Below, one piece after another: positions 17,399 to 26,891 of a DNA stretch of 64,000 nucleotides; within the stretch, counting starts at the first letter, position 1, and each line of letters opens with the position of its first letter. Position numbers and translations under genes: made by a program. Under the pieces are notes generated by a model that ran no database searches, had not been told where the DNA came from, and saw only the letters and a list, made by a program, of their open reading frames with translations. Location: assembly GCA_016710165.1 (NCBI GenBank), contig JADJLJ010000002.1:518501-582500 (forward strand), written 5' to 3'. The DNA is from Chitinophagaceae bacterium (lineage in GTDB: Bacteria; Bacteroidota; Bacteroidia; Chitinophagales; Chitinophagaceae).

Positions 17399-17980
17399 TT
17401 AAAATCTATAAACCAGCGATACAGAGCCGGGAGCTCCACTGAGTTCCATCTTGTCTAAAAGTTTGCGATGCTTGCGGTGTATGGCATAATTTACCGCATC
17501 ATATAAAAGCAGGAAACCTCCCTGCAGCATGATCGAATTGCCATATCCTTTGAACTTATCGGGATTTTTCTGATGATCGCTTGCCTTGTTCATCCATAAA
17601 CCACCGCCCACATAAAGCACATCGAGTCCTGCATTGATCAGGTAGGTCTTTTCTGTTTTGCTTTGGTGTTTCAGTACTGCCGCTAATGTTGGGTTATCAA
17701 TATTTTCCCTGCCGGCTCCCCAGTAACCCAGCCCGGCAATGGCCAGGTTGATACCGCCCCACATCACATTCATCTGGTGAAAATACCGCATCTCCCGGTT
17801 GCTGGTATTGGTGGCAATACCACTTACTGCAATGTTTGCCACAGACCATGCACCCAGTACCAGCATGGATCTTTTTGAAATGCCGGTTCTTTCTTTCTCA
17901 AACTTTACCAGGTCTGCCTTTTGTGAAAAAGAAGAGAGGGCCATGCCAATAAAGCCAATGAACAGAATGGAACGTTTCAT
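17399..17980 (-). CDS. Unknown membrane protein with signal sequence
   Basis: A 193-aa protein. The first 20 residues form a hydrophobic signal ending near SFSQ. Further hydrophobic stretches lie near 42-56, 76-92, 118-130 and 148-165, suggesting a multi-pass inner-membrane protein or a small barrel-like protein. It ends VSLVYRF, a C-terminal aromatic residue often seen in Bacteroidota outer-membrane proteins. No catalytic motif is recognised. It is 45 bases downstream of the unknown lipoprotein gene and could share its transcript. Confidence 0.7.
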   Translation of the reverse strand: MKRSILFIGFIGMALSSFSQKADLVKFEKERTGISKRSMLVLGAWSVANIAVSGIATNTSNREMRYFHQMNVMWGGINLAIAGLGYWGAGRENIDNPTLAAVLKHQSKTEKTYLINAGLDVLYVGGGLWMNKASDHQKNPDKFKGYGNSIMLQGGFLLLYDAVNYAIHRKHRKLLDKMELSGAPGSVSLVYRF

Positions 17981-18025
17981 ATTTTGTATTTTTCAAAATA
18001 CGAAACAATATTCTGAAAAGATTGT

Positions 18026-18730
18026 TCAGGGGAGCAGTTTTATTTTAACCGGTTTAAGTTCCTGGCGGATCCGTATCAGGCCGCCTTCAGCAGTGCTTTG
18101 CTGCAGGTCAATCTCCCGGTACAGGTCGCATTCCAGTGAAAGATTTTTTCCTTTCTGACGCATTAATTCCCTGGCAGGAATTACAATTTCGCTTTTAGGT
18201 CCATCCTGGCTGAAATGAAAACTGCTGTCGGTATCAGTGCTGTACACTTCTATATGATCCGCTTTGGTCAAAGGTGCCGACTGGTAAGTGATTATTAGAT
18301 CTTTGGTTCTGCCTGTTTCCCTGGCGGCGTTGGTCAATGCAAAGGGAGCAAAACTGAATTTGTTCTCAAATCTTTTCCCATCGGTATTGGTAAAGTTGAT
18401 GGTATGGTTGCCATAAAAACCGGTTACCGGCTTTCGGATTTTATAGTAAGCTCCGCCGCCAGCACTGCTGTCCACGTTCAGCTTTTCGCCGTCAAACTCC
18501 ACGTTGCTGTCATCGCTTAAAACAAGGGTGGTTCCACTGTTACCGGCAAAGCGGAACTGGCAGGTGACGTCCACATATTCATCCCCTTCTGTATGGCTGA
18601 TGAAATGATCCATGTAGATCTTGTCCTGGTTAACATCTTTGCTGTCTCCAATTTCGTTGCTGCTGCAGGCAGCAAAGACTACTGCCAATGCAATGAAGCC
18701 GGCTAAAAAGGGGTTTAGTTTCATTTTCAT
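18026..18730 (-). CDS. Unknown lipoprotein, beta-rich
   Basis: A 234-aa protein with a clear lipoprotein signal: basic start, hydrophobic core, and lipobox VFAAC with Cys21. The mature part alternates short beta-strand-like segments (VTCQFRFAG, TTLVLSDDS, YYKIRKPVTG) and has no cysteine pairs except one near the end. I do not recognise a domain. Secreted or periplasmic attachment to a membrane is likely. No neighbour explains its function. Confidence 0.75.
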   Translation of the reverse strand: MKMKLNPFLAGFIALAVVFAACSSNEIGDSKDVNQDKIYMDHFISHTEGDEYVDVTCQFRFAGNSGTTLVLSDDSNVEFDGEKLNVDSSAGGGAYYKIRKPVTGFYGNHTINFTNTDGKRFENKFSFAPFALTNAARETGRTKDLIITYQSAPLTKADHIEVYSTDTDSSFHFSQDGPKSEIVIPARELMRQKGKNLSLECDLYREIDLQQSTAEGGLIRIRQELKPVKIKLLP

Positions 18731-18848
18731 ATTTATGGTTTGCTGTTTATACGGCCAGGGGCTAAAAGGTTAGTTAACAAAAGATTAAAGCCTGGAAAAG
18801 GGCTAATATCTTCTTTAAGTCAATAAAATTCAACCCCCAAACATTTAC

Positions 18849-18856
18849 TATCTTTG
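18849..18856 (+). promoter_or_regulatory. Candidate -7 box upstream of secA
   Basis: TATCTTTG matches the Bacteroidota -7 consensus TAnnTTTG, 122 bases before the secA ATG. I see no good -33 TTTG partner at the normal distance, so this is weak. The 248-base spacer otherwise shows no gene. Confidence 0.3.
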
Positions 18857-18978
18857 TCGCCCTGTTTAAACGGGGCAGGCTCTGTCATTATGGCTCGAAT
18901 CTTATTTCAGCACCATATTTGACAATACAATGGTCTTTATAATAACGTATTTAAGCAATACCCAACAACACTGAATTT

Positions 18979-21900
18979 ATGATCGGCGCAATTTCGAAAC
19001 TTTTTGGAGGCAATAAAAGTGAAAAGGATGTAAAGAAGATACTGCCACAGGTTGAGAGGATCAACCAGTTCTTTGCACAATACAGATCCCTCAGCAATGA
19101 TGAATTGCGCAATAAGACCAACGAGTTCAAACAACGCATTGCGGCACACCTGGCCGCTATTGACCGGCAAATAGAAGATAAAAAGAAAGCAGCGGAAGAA
19201 TTACCCATCGCCGATATCAATGGCCGTGACATCATCTACAAGGAGATCGATGACCTGAAAAAGGAAAGAGACAGCCAGCTGGAAGTGGTGTTACTGGAGA
19301 TTTTACCGGAGGCATTTGCAACCGTAAAGGAAACCAGCCGCCGTTTTGCTGAGAACACTACGCTGGAAAGTACCGCTACGGAACTGGACAGGACACTTTC
19401 CGTTAAGAAAGACAATATCATCATTGAGGGCGATAAAGCCATTTATAAGAACAGCTGGACCGCCGGCGGAAGCATCGTTACCTGGAACATGGTGCACTAT
19501 GACGTACAGTTGATCGGTGGCGCTGTATTACACTCCGGCAAAATTGCCGAGATGGCAACGGGTGAAGGTAAAACACTGGTGAGTACGTTACCGGCCTACC
19601 TGAACGCATTATCCGGCGAAGGCGTGCACATCGTTACCGTGAATGATTACCTGGCCAAAAGGGACAGTGAATGGAACGGCCCCATCTTTGAATTCTTAGG
19701 ACTGCGGGTTGATTGTATCGATAAACATGAGCCGAACGGAGATGCCCGCCGCAATGCCTATAATGCCGACATCACGTATGGTACCAACAACGAATTTGGT
19801 TTCGACTATTTAAGGGATAACATGGTGCATACACCGCAGGAAATGGTACAGCGAAAACACCATTTTGCCATGGTGGATGAAGTGGATAGTGTATTGATCG
19901 ATGATGCCCGTACCCCGTTGATCATCAGCGGACCCGTTGGTCACAGCGATAATACCCAGCAGTTCTTCGACCTGAAGCCACGTATTGAAAAATTAATAGA
20001 GGCACAACGAAAGGCAGTGAACCAGTTCCTGATCGAGGCAAAGAAAAAAATTGCTGAAGGCAATGATGATCCCAAAGACGGCGGCCTGGCCCTGATGCGG
20101 GCACACCGTGGTTTACCCAAGAACAGCGCCCTGATAAAATTCTTAAGTGAACCCGGTCACCGGGTGAAACTGCAGAAGGCGGAAAATTATTACCTGGCCG
20201 ACCAGCAGAAAGAAATGCCCAAGGTGGATGCGGAATTATTCTTTAACATCGATGAAAAGAATAACCAGGTTGACCTGACCGACCAGGGAATACAATTGAT
20301 CACCAGGGCCGGGGAAGACCCCGAGTTCTTCATCATACCCGATATTGCCACCAAACTTTCTGAAATTGAAAAGAGCAGCCTGGCCGATGATGAGAAATTT
20401 CACAAAAAGGAAGCGTTGCTCAATGACTATGCATTAAAGGCCGATCGTATTCACACGGTTCAGCAGTTATTAAAGGCCTATACCTTATTTGATAAGGATG
20501 TGGAGTACGTGGTACTGGATGGCGCTGTGAAAATTGTAGATGAACAAACAGGCCGTATCCTGGATGGCAGAAGGTATTCCGACGGGTTGCACCAGGCCAT
20601 TGAAGCCAAGGAAAATGTAAAGATCGAAGCATCTACACAAACCTATGCCACCGTTACGCTGCAGAATTATTTCAGGATGTATCACAAACTGGCCGGTATG
20701 ACGGGTACGGCCGAAACGGAAGCAGCAGAGTTCTGGAGCATTTACAAACTGGATGTGGTGACCATTCCCACGAATGTGAAGGTGATCCGTAAGGACGATC
20801 AGGATTTTGTTTACAAAACAAAACGGGAAAAATATAAGGCGGTCATTGATGAAGTGGAACGGTTACGCAGCATTGGCAGGCCATCGCTGGTAGGTACTAC
20901 TTCTGTGGAAGTAAGTGAATTGCTGGCGAGGATGCTGAAGCAAAAGAATATTCCCCATAATGTATTGAACGCAAAGCAACATGCCCGGGAAGCACAGGTG
21001 GTAGCCGAAGCCGGACTGGCAGGAGCTGTTACCATTGCCACCAACATGGCCGGCCGGGGTACCGATATTAAACTCGGCCCCGGTGTAAAAGAGGCCGGTG
21101 GCCTGGCCATCATTGGTACCGAGCGGCATGAAAGCCGCCGGGTGGACAGGCAGTTGCGTGGACGTGCCGGCCGCCAGGGTGATCCGGGTAGCTCCAGCTT
21201 TTTTGTTTCGCTGGAAGATGACCTGATGCGTATGTTCGGCAGCGAACGTATTGCCGGGCTGATGGACCGGATGGGTTACAAGGAAGGCGAAGTGATCCAG
21301 CACAGCATGATCACTAAATCAATAGAACGGGCGCAGAAGAAAGTGGAGGAAAACAACTTCGGCATCCGTAAGCGTTTGCTGGAATATGATGACGTGATGA
21401 ACAAGCAGCGTAACGTGGTGTATAAGAAACGTAACCATGCCCTGTTTGGCGAAAGGCTGGCGCTTGACCTCGATAACGCATTTTATTCTGTTGCCAATGG
21501 CCTTATCAATTCTTTCAAAGAATTGAATGACCACGAAGGATTCAAACTGGCAGCCATTGTGAATTTTGGAATTGATACATCCATTACGGCTTCAGAACTG
21601 GACAAAGATGATGTGAATGTGCTGAGCGAACGTTTATACAACGAGGCCATTACGCAATACCGCCGGAAAACAGATTCCATCATCCAGCAGACATTGCCCA
21701 TCATAAAGAATATCCGCAAGGAGCAGGGCGATCATATCGAGAATGTGGCGGTGCCATTTACCGACGGGAAGAAACAGATACAGGCACTGGCCAACCTGGA
21801 TAAATACCTGGCCAGTGAAGGAAGGGAACTGAATGATGCACTTGAACGCAACATCACGCTGGCCCTGATCGATGATGCATGGAAAGAACATTTACGAGCC

Positions 21901-22311
21901 ATGGATGACCTGCGCCACAGTGTGCAGACGGCAGGTTACGAACAGAAGGACCCGTTGGTCATTTATAAGATCGAAGCATTCAATGCCTTTAAGCAGATGG
22001 ATGACCAGGTGAACAAGGATATTGTGAGTTTCCTTTGCCATGCACAGATACCGATGGAGCAGACCAATGCCGGGCAGATTCGGGAAGGAAGGGAGCGCCG
22101 GACGGATATGAGCAAGATGCGCCAGCGCAAGGAAGAATTTGCAACGGCCGGAGGAGGCCCCGAGCATATCAGTGCAGAGAATGAATACATCGATCCGTCC
22201 GGACCGGTAAAGCAGGAACCGATCCGTGTGGAGAAAGCACCGGGCCGTAATGATCTTTGTCCTTGCGGCAGTGGCAAGAAGTATAAGCATTGCCACGGGA
22301 AGGATGTATAA
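18979..22311 (+). CDS. secA: Preprotein translocase ATPase SecA
   Basis: The motor of the Sec pathway that drives unfolded preproteins through SecYEG. At 1,110 aa it has the usual Bacteroidota length, longer than the ~900 aa of E. coli SecA. Walker A is GEGKT at 195-199, the DEVD box starts at 300, followed by DDARTPLIISG. Helicase motifs ATNMAGRGTDI and RQLRGRAGRQGD are intact. The far C-terminus has the zinc motif CPCGSGKKYKHCHG for SecB and ribosome binding. An insertion relative to the E. coli protein lies around residues 340-440. It is monocistronic and followed by a nested inverted repeat. Confidence 0.97.
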   Translation: MIGAISKLFGGNKSEKDVKKILPQVERINQFFAQYRSLSNDELRNKTNEFKQRIAAHLAAIDRQIEDKKKAAEELPIADINGRDIIYKEIDDLKKERDSQLEVVLLEILPEAFATVKETSRRFAENTTLESTATELDRTLSVKKDNIIIEGDKAIYKNSWTAGGSIVTWNMVHYDVQLIGGAVLHSGKIAEMATGEGKTLVSTLPAYLNALSGEGVHIVTVNDYLAKRDSEWNGPIFEFLGLRVDCIDKHEPNGDARRNAYNADITYGTNNEFGFDYLRDNMVHTPQEMVQRKHHFAMVDEVDSVLIDDARTPLIISGPVGHSDNTQQFFDLKPRIEKLIEAQRKAVNQFLIEAKKKIAEGNDDPKDGGLALMRAHRGLPKNSALIKFLSEPGHRVKLQKAENYYLADQQKEMPKVDAELFFNIDEKNNQVDLTDQGIQLITRAGEDPEFFIIPDIATKLSEIEKSSLADDEKFHKKEALLNDYALKADRIHTVQQLLKAYTLFDKDVEYVVLDGAVKIVDEQTGRILDGRRYSDGLHQAIEAKENVKIEASTQTYATVTLQNYFRMYHKLAGMTGTAETEAAEFWSIYKLDVVTIPTNVKVIRKDDQDFVYKTKREKYKAVIDEVERLRSIGRPSLVGTTSVEVSELLARMLKQKNIPHNVLNAKQHAREAQVVAEAGLAGAVTIATNMAGRGTDIKLGPGVKEAGGLAIIGTERHESRRVDRQLRGRAGRQGDPGSSSFFVSLEDDLMRMFGSERIAGLMDRMGYKEGEVIQHSMITKSIERAQKKVEENNFGIRKRLLEYDDVMNKQRNVVYKKRNHALFGERLALDLDNAFYSVANGLINSFKELNDHEGFKLAAIVNFGIDTSITASELDKDDVNVLSERLYNEAITQYRRKTDSIIQQTLPIIKNIRKEQGDHIENVAVPFTDGKKQIQALANLDKYLASEGRELNDALERNITLALIDDAWKEHLRAMDDLRHSVQTAGYEQKDPLVIYKIEAFNAFKQMDDQVNKDIVSFLCHAQIPMEQTNAGQIREGRERRTDMSKMRQRKEEFATAGGGPEHISAENEYIDPSGPVKQEPIRVEKAPGRNDLCPCGSGKKYKHCHGKDV

Positions 22312-22333
22312 AAAAGACTTTCTTTTGTAAAGA

Positions 22334-22426
22334 ATTGGGCTAAAGCCCATGAATAAATTTGTTTCAATTGCCCCGCCCTTTAAGGTGGGGCAATTCATTT
22401 ACAGCTCACGGGGGCTTTAACCCAAT
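22334..22426. repeat. Nested inverted repeat after secA
   Basis: Outer arms ATTGGGCTAAAGCCC and GGGCTTTAACCCAAT enclose an inner pair, CAATTGCCCC and GGGGCAATT. The stacked stem is well placed to end secA transcription but no T-run follows. The GGGCT-AAAGCCC motif is a frequent Bacteroidota intergenic repeat (recollection). Confidence 0.65.
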
Positions 22427-22465
22427 TTTCATAAAGTTGGATAAAAATATTTTTTTAGAGTATTC

Positions 22466-23413
22466 TTATAGTGAGAATTTCCCTTCAAAGAAAAATATTT
22501 TTGCAAGGATATAGAGAAGGAAGATAACTATGAGAATTATGCCTTCCGGTTTTGAAATACCTTTTTTTTTCAGGAATACTAATACCAATAAGGTAGCTGC
22601 AAGTAAAACCGGCAGATCAAATTTTAAAAGATTGCTTTCCATAGTGGTTGTGCTTATTGTAGCCCCAAGCCCTATCGGAATAAAGCCATCAAAAATATTA
22701 CTCCCGATAATATTACCTACCGACATTCCAGCTGATCTACGGATTGCAGCACCAACTGATACCGCTAATTCCGGTAAACTGGTCCCGAGCCCAATAATAA
22801 CAATACCAATAAAAGATTGGGCAACACCCCATTTTTCAGCAAGTTTCATTGCATTCTCAACCACTAAATGTGAAGAAAAAATCAACACTGAAAAACCAAA
22901 CACCAGGAATAATACCAAAGTACTGCTTGAATAATCTTTACTATTGGCATTGTCATCGGTATTGACTGTTTTATTTCGCACCAGGATAAAGTAATACAGC
23001 AAATACATTATCAGCAAAATAATACCTTCCAACCGGGTGACGATCCCGTCAATTCCAAAAACAAACAGCAATAGTATAGAACTGAGTAATGCAATGCCAT
23101 CACGCCATAGATCTTTTTTTACTATTGTAAAGTTCAGTAGTAATCCGGCAACCCCAAGTATGAAAGTTATTTGACTGATGCTGCTGCCAATCGCATTCCC
23201 GGTGATAATGCCGGAGGATTCTATTCCCTGCAAATGAAGGAGGGAAGCTTTTATCGTAACAAAAACTTCGGGAAGGTCGGTACCCACGGCAAGAATAGCC
23301 ACGCCAACAAAAGAATGCGACAGGTTGAACCGTTTCGCAATACCGAGGGCGCCGTTAATTATCCATTTTGTTCCAAGCCATAAACCAACTAAACCTGTTA
23401 TTATTAAAAGCAT
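22466..23413 (-). CDS. Calcium/sodium antiporter (CaCA family, YrbG-type)
   Basis: A 315-aa inner-membrane exchanger with about ten membrane helices and the two inverted alpha-repeats of the CaCA family. Repeat 1 reads AVGTDLPEVFVTIKAS with GNAIGSSISQ, and repeat 2 reads GLGTSLPELAVSVGAA with GNIIGSNIFD; these hold the ion-binding Glu and Asn residues. It extrudes Ca2+ in exchange for Na+ or H+. The ATG at 23413 is preferred to a GTG two codons earlier. It begins the AT-richer region and is followed on the other strand by secA across the nested repeat. Confidence 0.9.
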   Translation of the reverse strand: MLLIITGLVGLWLGTKWIINGALGIAKRFNLSHSFVGVAILAVGTDLPEVFVTIKASLLHLQGIESSGIITGNAIGSSISQITFILGVAGLLLNFTIVKKDLWRDGIALLSSILLLFVFGIDGIVTRLEGIILLIMYLLYYFILVRNKTVNTDDNANSKDYSSSTLVLFLVFGFSVLIFSSHLVVENAMKLAEKWGVAQSFIGIVIIGLGTSLPELAVSVGAAIRRSAGMSVGNIIGSNIFDGFIPIGLGATISTTTMESNLLKFDLPVLLAATLLVLVFLKKKGISKPEGIILIVIFLLYILAKIFFFEGKFSL

Positions 23414-23872
23414 GATCACGTTTTATTCTCTTTTGATTTTTTTTATGACAGGCAGGTGAACCTAATTTTAAAATACTATTTCACTGCCACAGTTATGTCA
23501 CGGGCTTTTCCAATAAGGTTTATTTATGAGTAAACATGTTGAGCATACAGGCATTTACGGAAATTAAAACTATCAGTCGGTAAAAAATTAAATCCTTAAC
23601 ATCTTTATTTACATAAAAGCAATTAATCGTATGCTTTATCTTATAAAGCAAGACAAAAATGGGAAATAGGCAAATGATATTTGTCAATGAAATTGCTGAT
23701 TGTAAATTAACCACTTATTTTTGATCTGCTTACCCTGCTTTTAATGGACTCCTGAGATTTCTTATTGCATATTGTAATTATGGCCTGTCAAATAAGTCCT
23801 GAAATTAGTTGCTCAAATACAGCTTTATTTATTAAGCCTTAAATTTGTCTCTCACAAAATCACCAGGTCAGC
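23414..23872. other. AT-rich spacer without a supported gene
   Basis: About 460 bases between divergent genes. It is very AT-rich and has stops in all frames. One minus-strand open stretch of 64 codons (23520-23714) has no start context or homology I recognise. Promoters for the antiporter and the DUF389 gene must lie here; I cannot place them confidently. Confidence 0.5.
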
Positions 23873-25180
23873 TTGAATAATTATTTTGATAAATTTAAAC
23901 TCCATGCAGAGAAAGAAGAACTGCAAACTGTTATCGCAAACATTGATAATGGCGTGGTTTTCCGTGGCACCAATCTTTGGGTACTTATTTTTGCCATATT
24001 TGTAGCATCCCTTGGATTAAATGTAAACTCAACTGCAGTTATCATTGGCGCTATGCTTATCTCACCTTTAATGGGCCCCATTATGGGTATTGGTTTAGGC
24101 ATAGGTATTAATGATGTGGCATTATTACGTAAAGCTGTTTATAATTATAGCATCGCAACAGGCGTGGCATTAACTACTTCTACAATATTTTTCCTGATTT
24201 CACCTTTGGATGATGCTCACTCTGAAATTTTAGCCAGGACATCTCCAAACATTTACGATGTATTGATAGCATTGTTTGGAGGATTTGCCGGTATTCTGGC
24301 TACTTCCAGCAAACAAAAAGGAAACGTAATTCCGGGTGTAGCTATTGCTACAGCATTAATGCCGCCATTATGTACGGCAGGCTACGGGATAGCGACTTTG
24401 CAATTCAGTTATTTTATCGGCGCTTTTTATCTTTTCATCATCAATACGGTTTTTATAGCACTGGCAACTTTTACTATAGTTCGCTTTCTTCATTTTCCCT
24501 ACAAACACCAGCAGAATATAAGAGCAGAAAGATTTGCAAAACGGATTATCTGGTTAGTTGTGCTGGCTACATTATTGCCAAGTATTTATTTTGGGTATGA
24601 TATGGTACAGCAAAACAGGTTTATAAAAAATGCCAATCGCTTTATTGCGGGTGAAGCTCATTTCCCAAATGATTATTTATTAAATAAAAGGATTGATCCC
24701 AAAAGCAGGAAGATAACCCTGGTGTTTGGCGGAAAAGAAATAGTACCGGAAGAAATAACGCAGTTGAAAGAAGAATTAAAAAAGTATGGCCTGGCTTCTG
24801 CATTGTTGGAAGTGAAACAGGGCTTTGCGTATCTGTCAGAGGACAAAAGTAATGAGCAAAATGATCAACTTGCACAGATGACTATTGCCATGGTTGAAAA
24901 GGATAAGCAAGAGAAAGAACTTCGCTATAAATTAGACAGTATCAGCAATCTACAGAAACTGGGTACACAGGTATTTGCTGAGTTAAAAGCACAATACCCT
25001 GCTTTAAAAAATGCTGTGATACAGTCATCAATTTTATTCAGCGACAGTTCAGCAAAAACACCGGTTTTTCTTGTTTTATTATCACTTTCTGCCAATCTAT
25101 CCGGGCCGGATAAAAATAAAATGGAGAACTGGCTCAAAGTAAGATTACAGCAGGATAACATTAAACTGATTTTTCAATAA
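23873..25180 (+). CDS. DUF389 membrane protein (TIGR00341-type)
   Basis: A 435-aa integral membrane protein. The DUF389 core spans about residues 30-230 with five or six helices and the conserved motif GAMLISPLMGPIMGIGLG near 60-77. The C-terminal 200 residues are a charged soluble domain with a coiled-coil-like middle (KDKQEKELRYKLDS) and a second alpha-beta part; the shorter DUF389 proteins lack it. Function is unknown; the family occurs near transporters. The start is TTG at 23873, because no in-frame ATG occurs before the first membrane helix. Confidence 0.85.
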   Translation: MNNYFDKFKLHAEKEELQTVIANIDNGVVFRGTNLWVLIFAIFVASLGLNVNSTAVIIGAMLISPLMGPIMGIGLGIGINDVALLRKAVYNYSIATGVALTTSTIFFLISPLDDAHSEILARTSPNIYDVLIALFGGFAGILATSSKQKGNVIPGVAIATALMPPLCTAGYGIATLQFSYFIGAFYLFIINTVFIALATFTIVRFLHFPYKHQQNIRAERFAKRIIWLVVLATLLPSIYFGYDMVQQNRFIKNANRFIAGEAHFPNDYLLNKRIDPKSRKITLVFGGKEIVPEEITQLKEELKKYGLASALLEVKQGFAYLSEDKSNEQNDQLAQMTIAMVEKDKQEKELRYKLDSISNLQKLGTQVFAELKAQYPALKNAVIQSSILFSDSSAKTPVFLVLLSLSANLSGPDKNKMENWLKVRLQQDNIKLIFQ

Positions 25181-25376
25181 GGAATACAGTAATCCCTGCA
25201 GTGTTGAATAAAAAAACCATGAGCTGATCTAACAGATATGTAATTGATTTTATGGCGGCAAAACGGGAATTAAACATTCCTTAAAATATTGATGCCGCTA
25301 AAATAAGGTTACATATAGTATTGTAATTTTATGAAACATTAATTAAAACAGGTTAGCAGTTAAAAAATATCCGCAC

Positions 25377-26771
25377 ATGTCGTTACGCCAGTTCATTGCT
25401 TCCAGGAAATTTCTCCGGTCTCTGAATATATTGAAAGATAGTGTTGAGCTTAAATGGAAAGAGTTTGCTGAATTATTTGGATTACATGAGGATGTATTTG
25501 AAAATCCGCGGCATATCAGGTTAAAAAAACCGGTAACTGTAATATTGATAGGTGCAGGCCACAGGGGTAATATCTATGCAGCATATGCTCTTGAAAATCC
25601 GGGAGAGTTGAAAATAATTTCAGTAGCTGACAGCAATACCAAACGCCTGAACAGGATAAAATCATTGCACCACATTGAAGATAAGTTTTGTTACAGTAAC
25701 TGGCATGATGTGTTCAAACAACCAAAATTTGCAGATGCCGTTATTATTGCAACACCCGATAATTTACATACACAGCCCTGCCTGGCTGCTTTAGATGCCG
25801 GCTATGATGTATTACTGGAAAAGCATATTGCACCTACAGAAGAGGAATGCAGGCTGATCTTAAAAAAAGCGGAATCCTGTGAACAAATTGTAGGGGTATG
25901 TCACGTACTTCGTTATTCTCCTTATTTCAGGGAATTAAAGGAAGTAATAGATGCAGGCCTGATTGGTAATATTATCAGCATACAGCATATGGAACCTATT
26001 GAACAAGTGCATATGAGTCATTCTTATGTAAGGGGTAAGTGGAAAAACAGCAAAGAAACTACGCCCATATTACTGGCTAAATCAAGTCATGATACTGATA
26101 TTATCCGCTGGCTGGTGAATAGTCCGGCAAAAGATGTGCATTGTTTCGGTAACCTGAAATGGTTCACTAACATCAATGCACCTGAAGGAAGTACGGAAAG
26201 ATGCACAGATGGATGCAAGGTGGAACAATCCTGTCCTTACTCTGCCCTGCAGATATATTTACGGGATAAAAAAAGGTTGTATGTTTTTGACATGCCTGAA
26301 AAAAGATCCGGGTGGGATGATTATATTCTTGAGCAGCTAAAGACCACTGATTACGGCCGCTGTGTTTACAGGATGGATAATGATCAGCCGGATCATCTTA
26401 CTGTTAATATGCTGTTTGAAAATGGGGTAACTGCTGCTTTTTCTATGGAAGCACATGTTTCTTATGAAGGAAGAAGAACAAGGATCATGGGCTCAAAAGG
26501 CGATATTTTTGGTAATATGGAAACATTTATCATGAACGATTTTCAAACAAAAAGGCAAACTTCCTGGAGGATGAAAACAGATGCTCATGGAGGTGGTGAC
26601 CATGAGTTAATGAAAGACTGGATCCATGCAGTAGCCCAACAGGATAAAAGTTTACTGAGTTCATCAATAGAAGTTTCAATAGAAAGCCACCTGATGGCTT
26701 TTGCGGCAGAAAAAAGCAGATTAAACAGGACCATTGAAGAAGTAAAACTTTTCAGGGAAGGGCTGATCTAA
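25377..26771 (+). CDS. Gfo/Idh/MocA-family oxidoreductase
   Basis: A 464-aa NAD(P)-dependent dehydrogenase acting on a sugar or polyol-like substrate. The Rossmann motif is GAGHRG (59-64), and the family Lys lies in LLEKHIAP, with a histidine where EKP is usual. SSHDTDIIRW supplies the catalytic His. Residues 275-290 include three cysteines (CTDGCKVEQSC), possibly a metal site. The N-terminal 50 residues before the Rossmann fold are an extra helix-rich extension. It lies upstream of the glycerate kinase on the same strand; a shared pathway is suggested but not shown. Confidence 0.85.
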   Translation: MSLRQFIASRKFLRSLNILKDSVELKWKEFAELFGLHEDVFENPRHIRLKKPVTVILIGAGHRGNIYAAYALENPGELKIISVADSNTKRLNRIKSLHHIEDKFCYSNWHDVFKQPKFADAVIIATPDNLHTQPCLAALDAGYDVLLEKHIAPTEEECRLILKKAESCEQIVGVCHVLRYSPYFRELKEVIDAGLIGNIISIQHMEPIEQVHMSHSYVRGKWKNSKETTPILLAKSSHDTDIIRWLVNSPAKDVHCFGNLKWFTNINAPEGSTERCTDGCKVEQSCPYSALQIYLRDKKRLYVFDMPEKRSGWDDYILEQLKTTDYGRCVYRMDNDQPDHLTVNMLFENGVTAAFSMEAHVSYEGRRTRIMGSKGDIFGNMETFIMNDFQTKRQTSWRMKTDAHGGGDHELMKDWIHAVAQQDKSLLSSSIEVSIESHLMAFAAEKSRLNRTIEEVKLFREGLI

Positions 26772-26891
26772 TAGGTATACCGGGCGTATCTTAAAATAGC
26801 TTTCGGCTTATTATCTGGTATAGTTTCCGGTACAATTTCAACAGGGTCATTACCGTATTCAGGGTTTTCATTTGTTCAATATTCAGTTGTT

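Noticed and set aside
18885..18978. Possible small RNA ahead of secA
   Set aside because: No stable fold or terminator could be seen; treated as the secA leader.
23520..23714. 64-codon open frame on the minus strand
   Set aside because: AT-rich, no recognised domain, no start context, lies in a promoter-bearing spacer.
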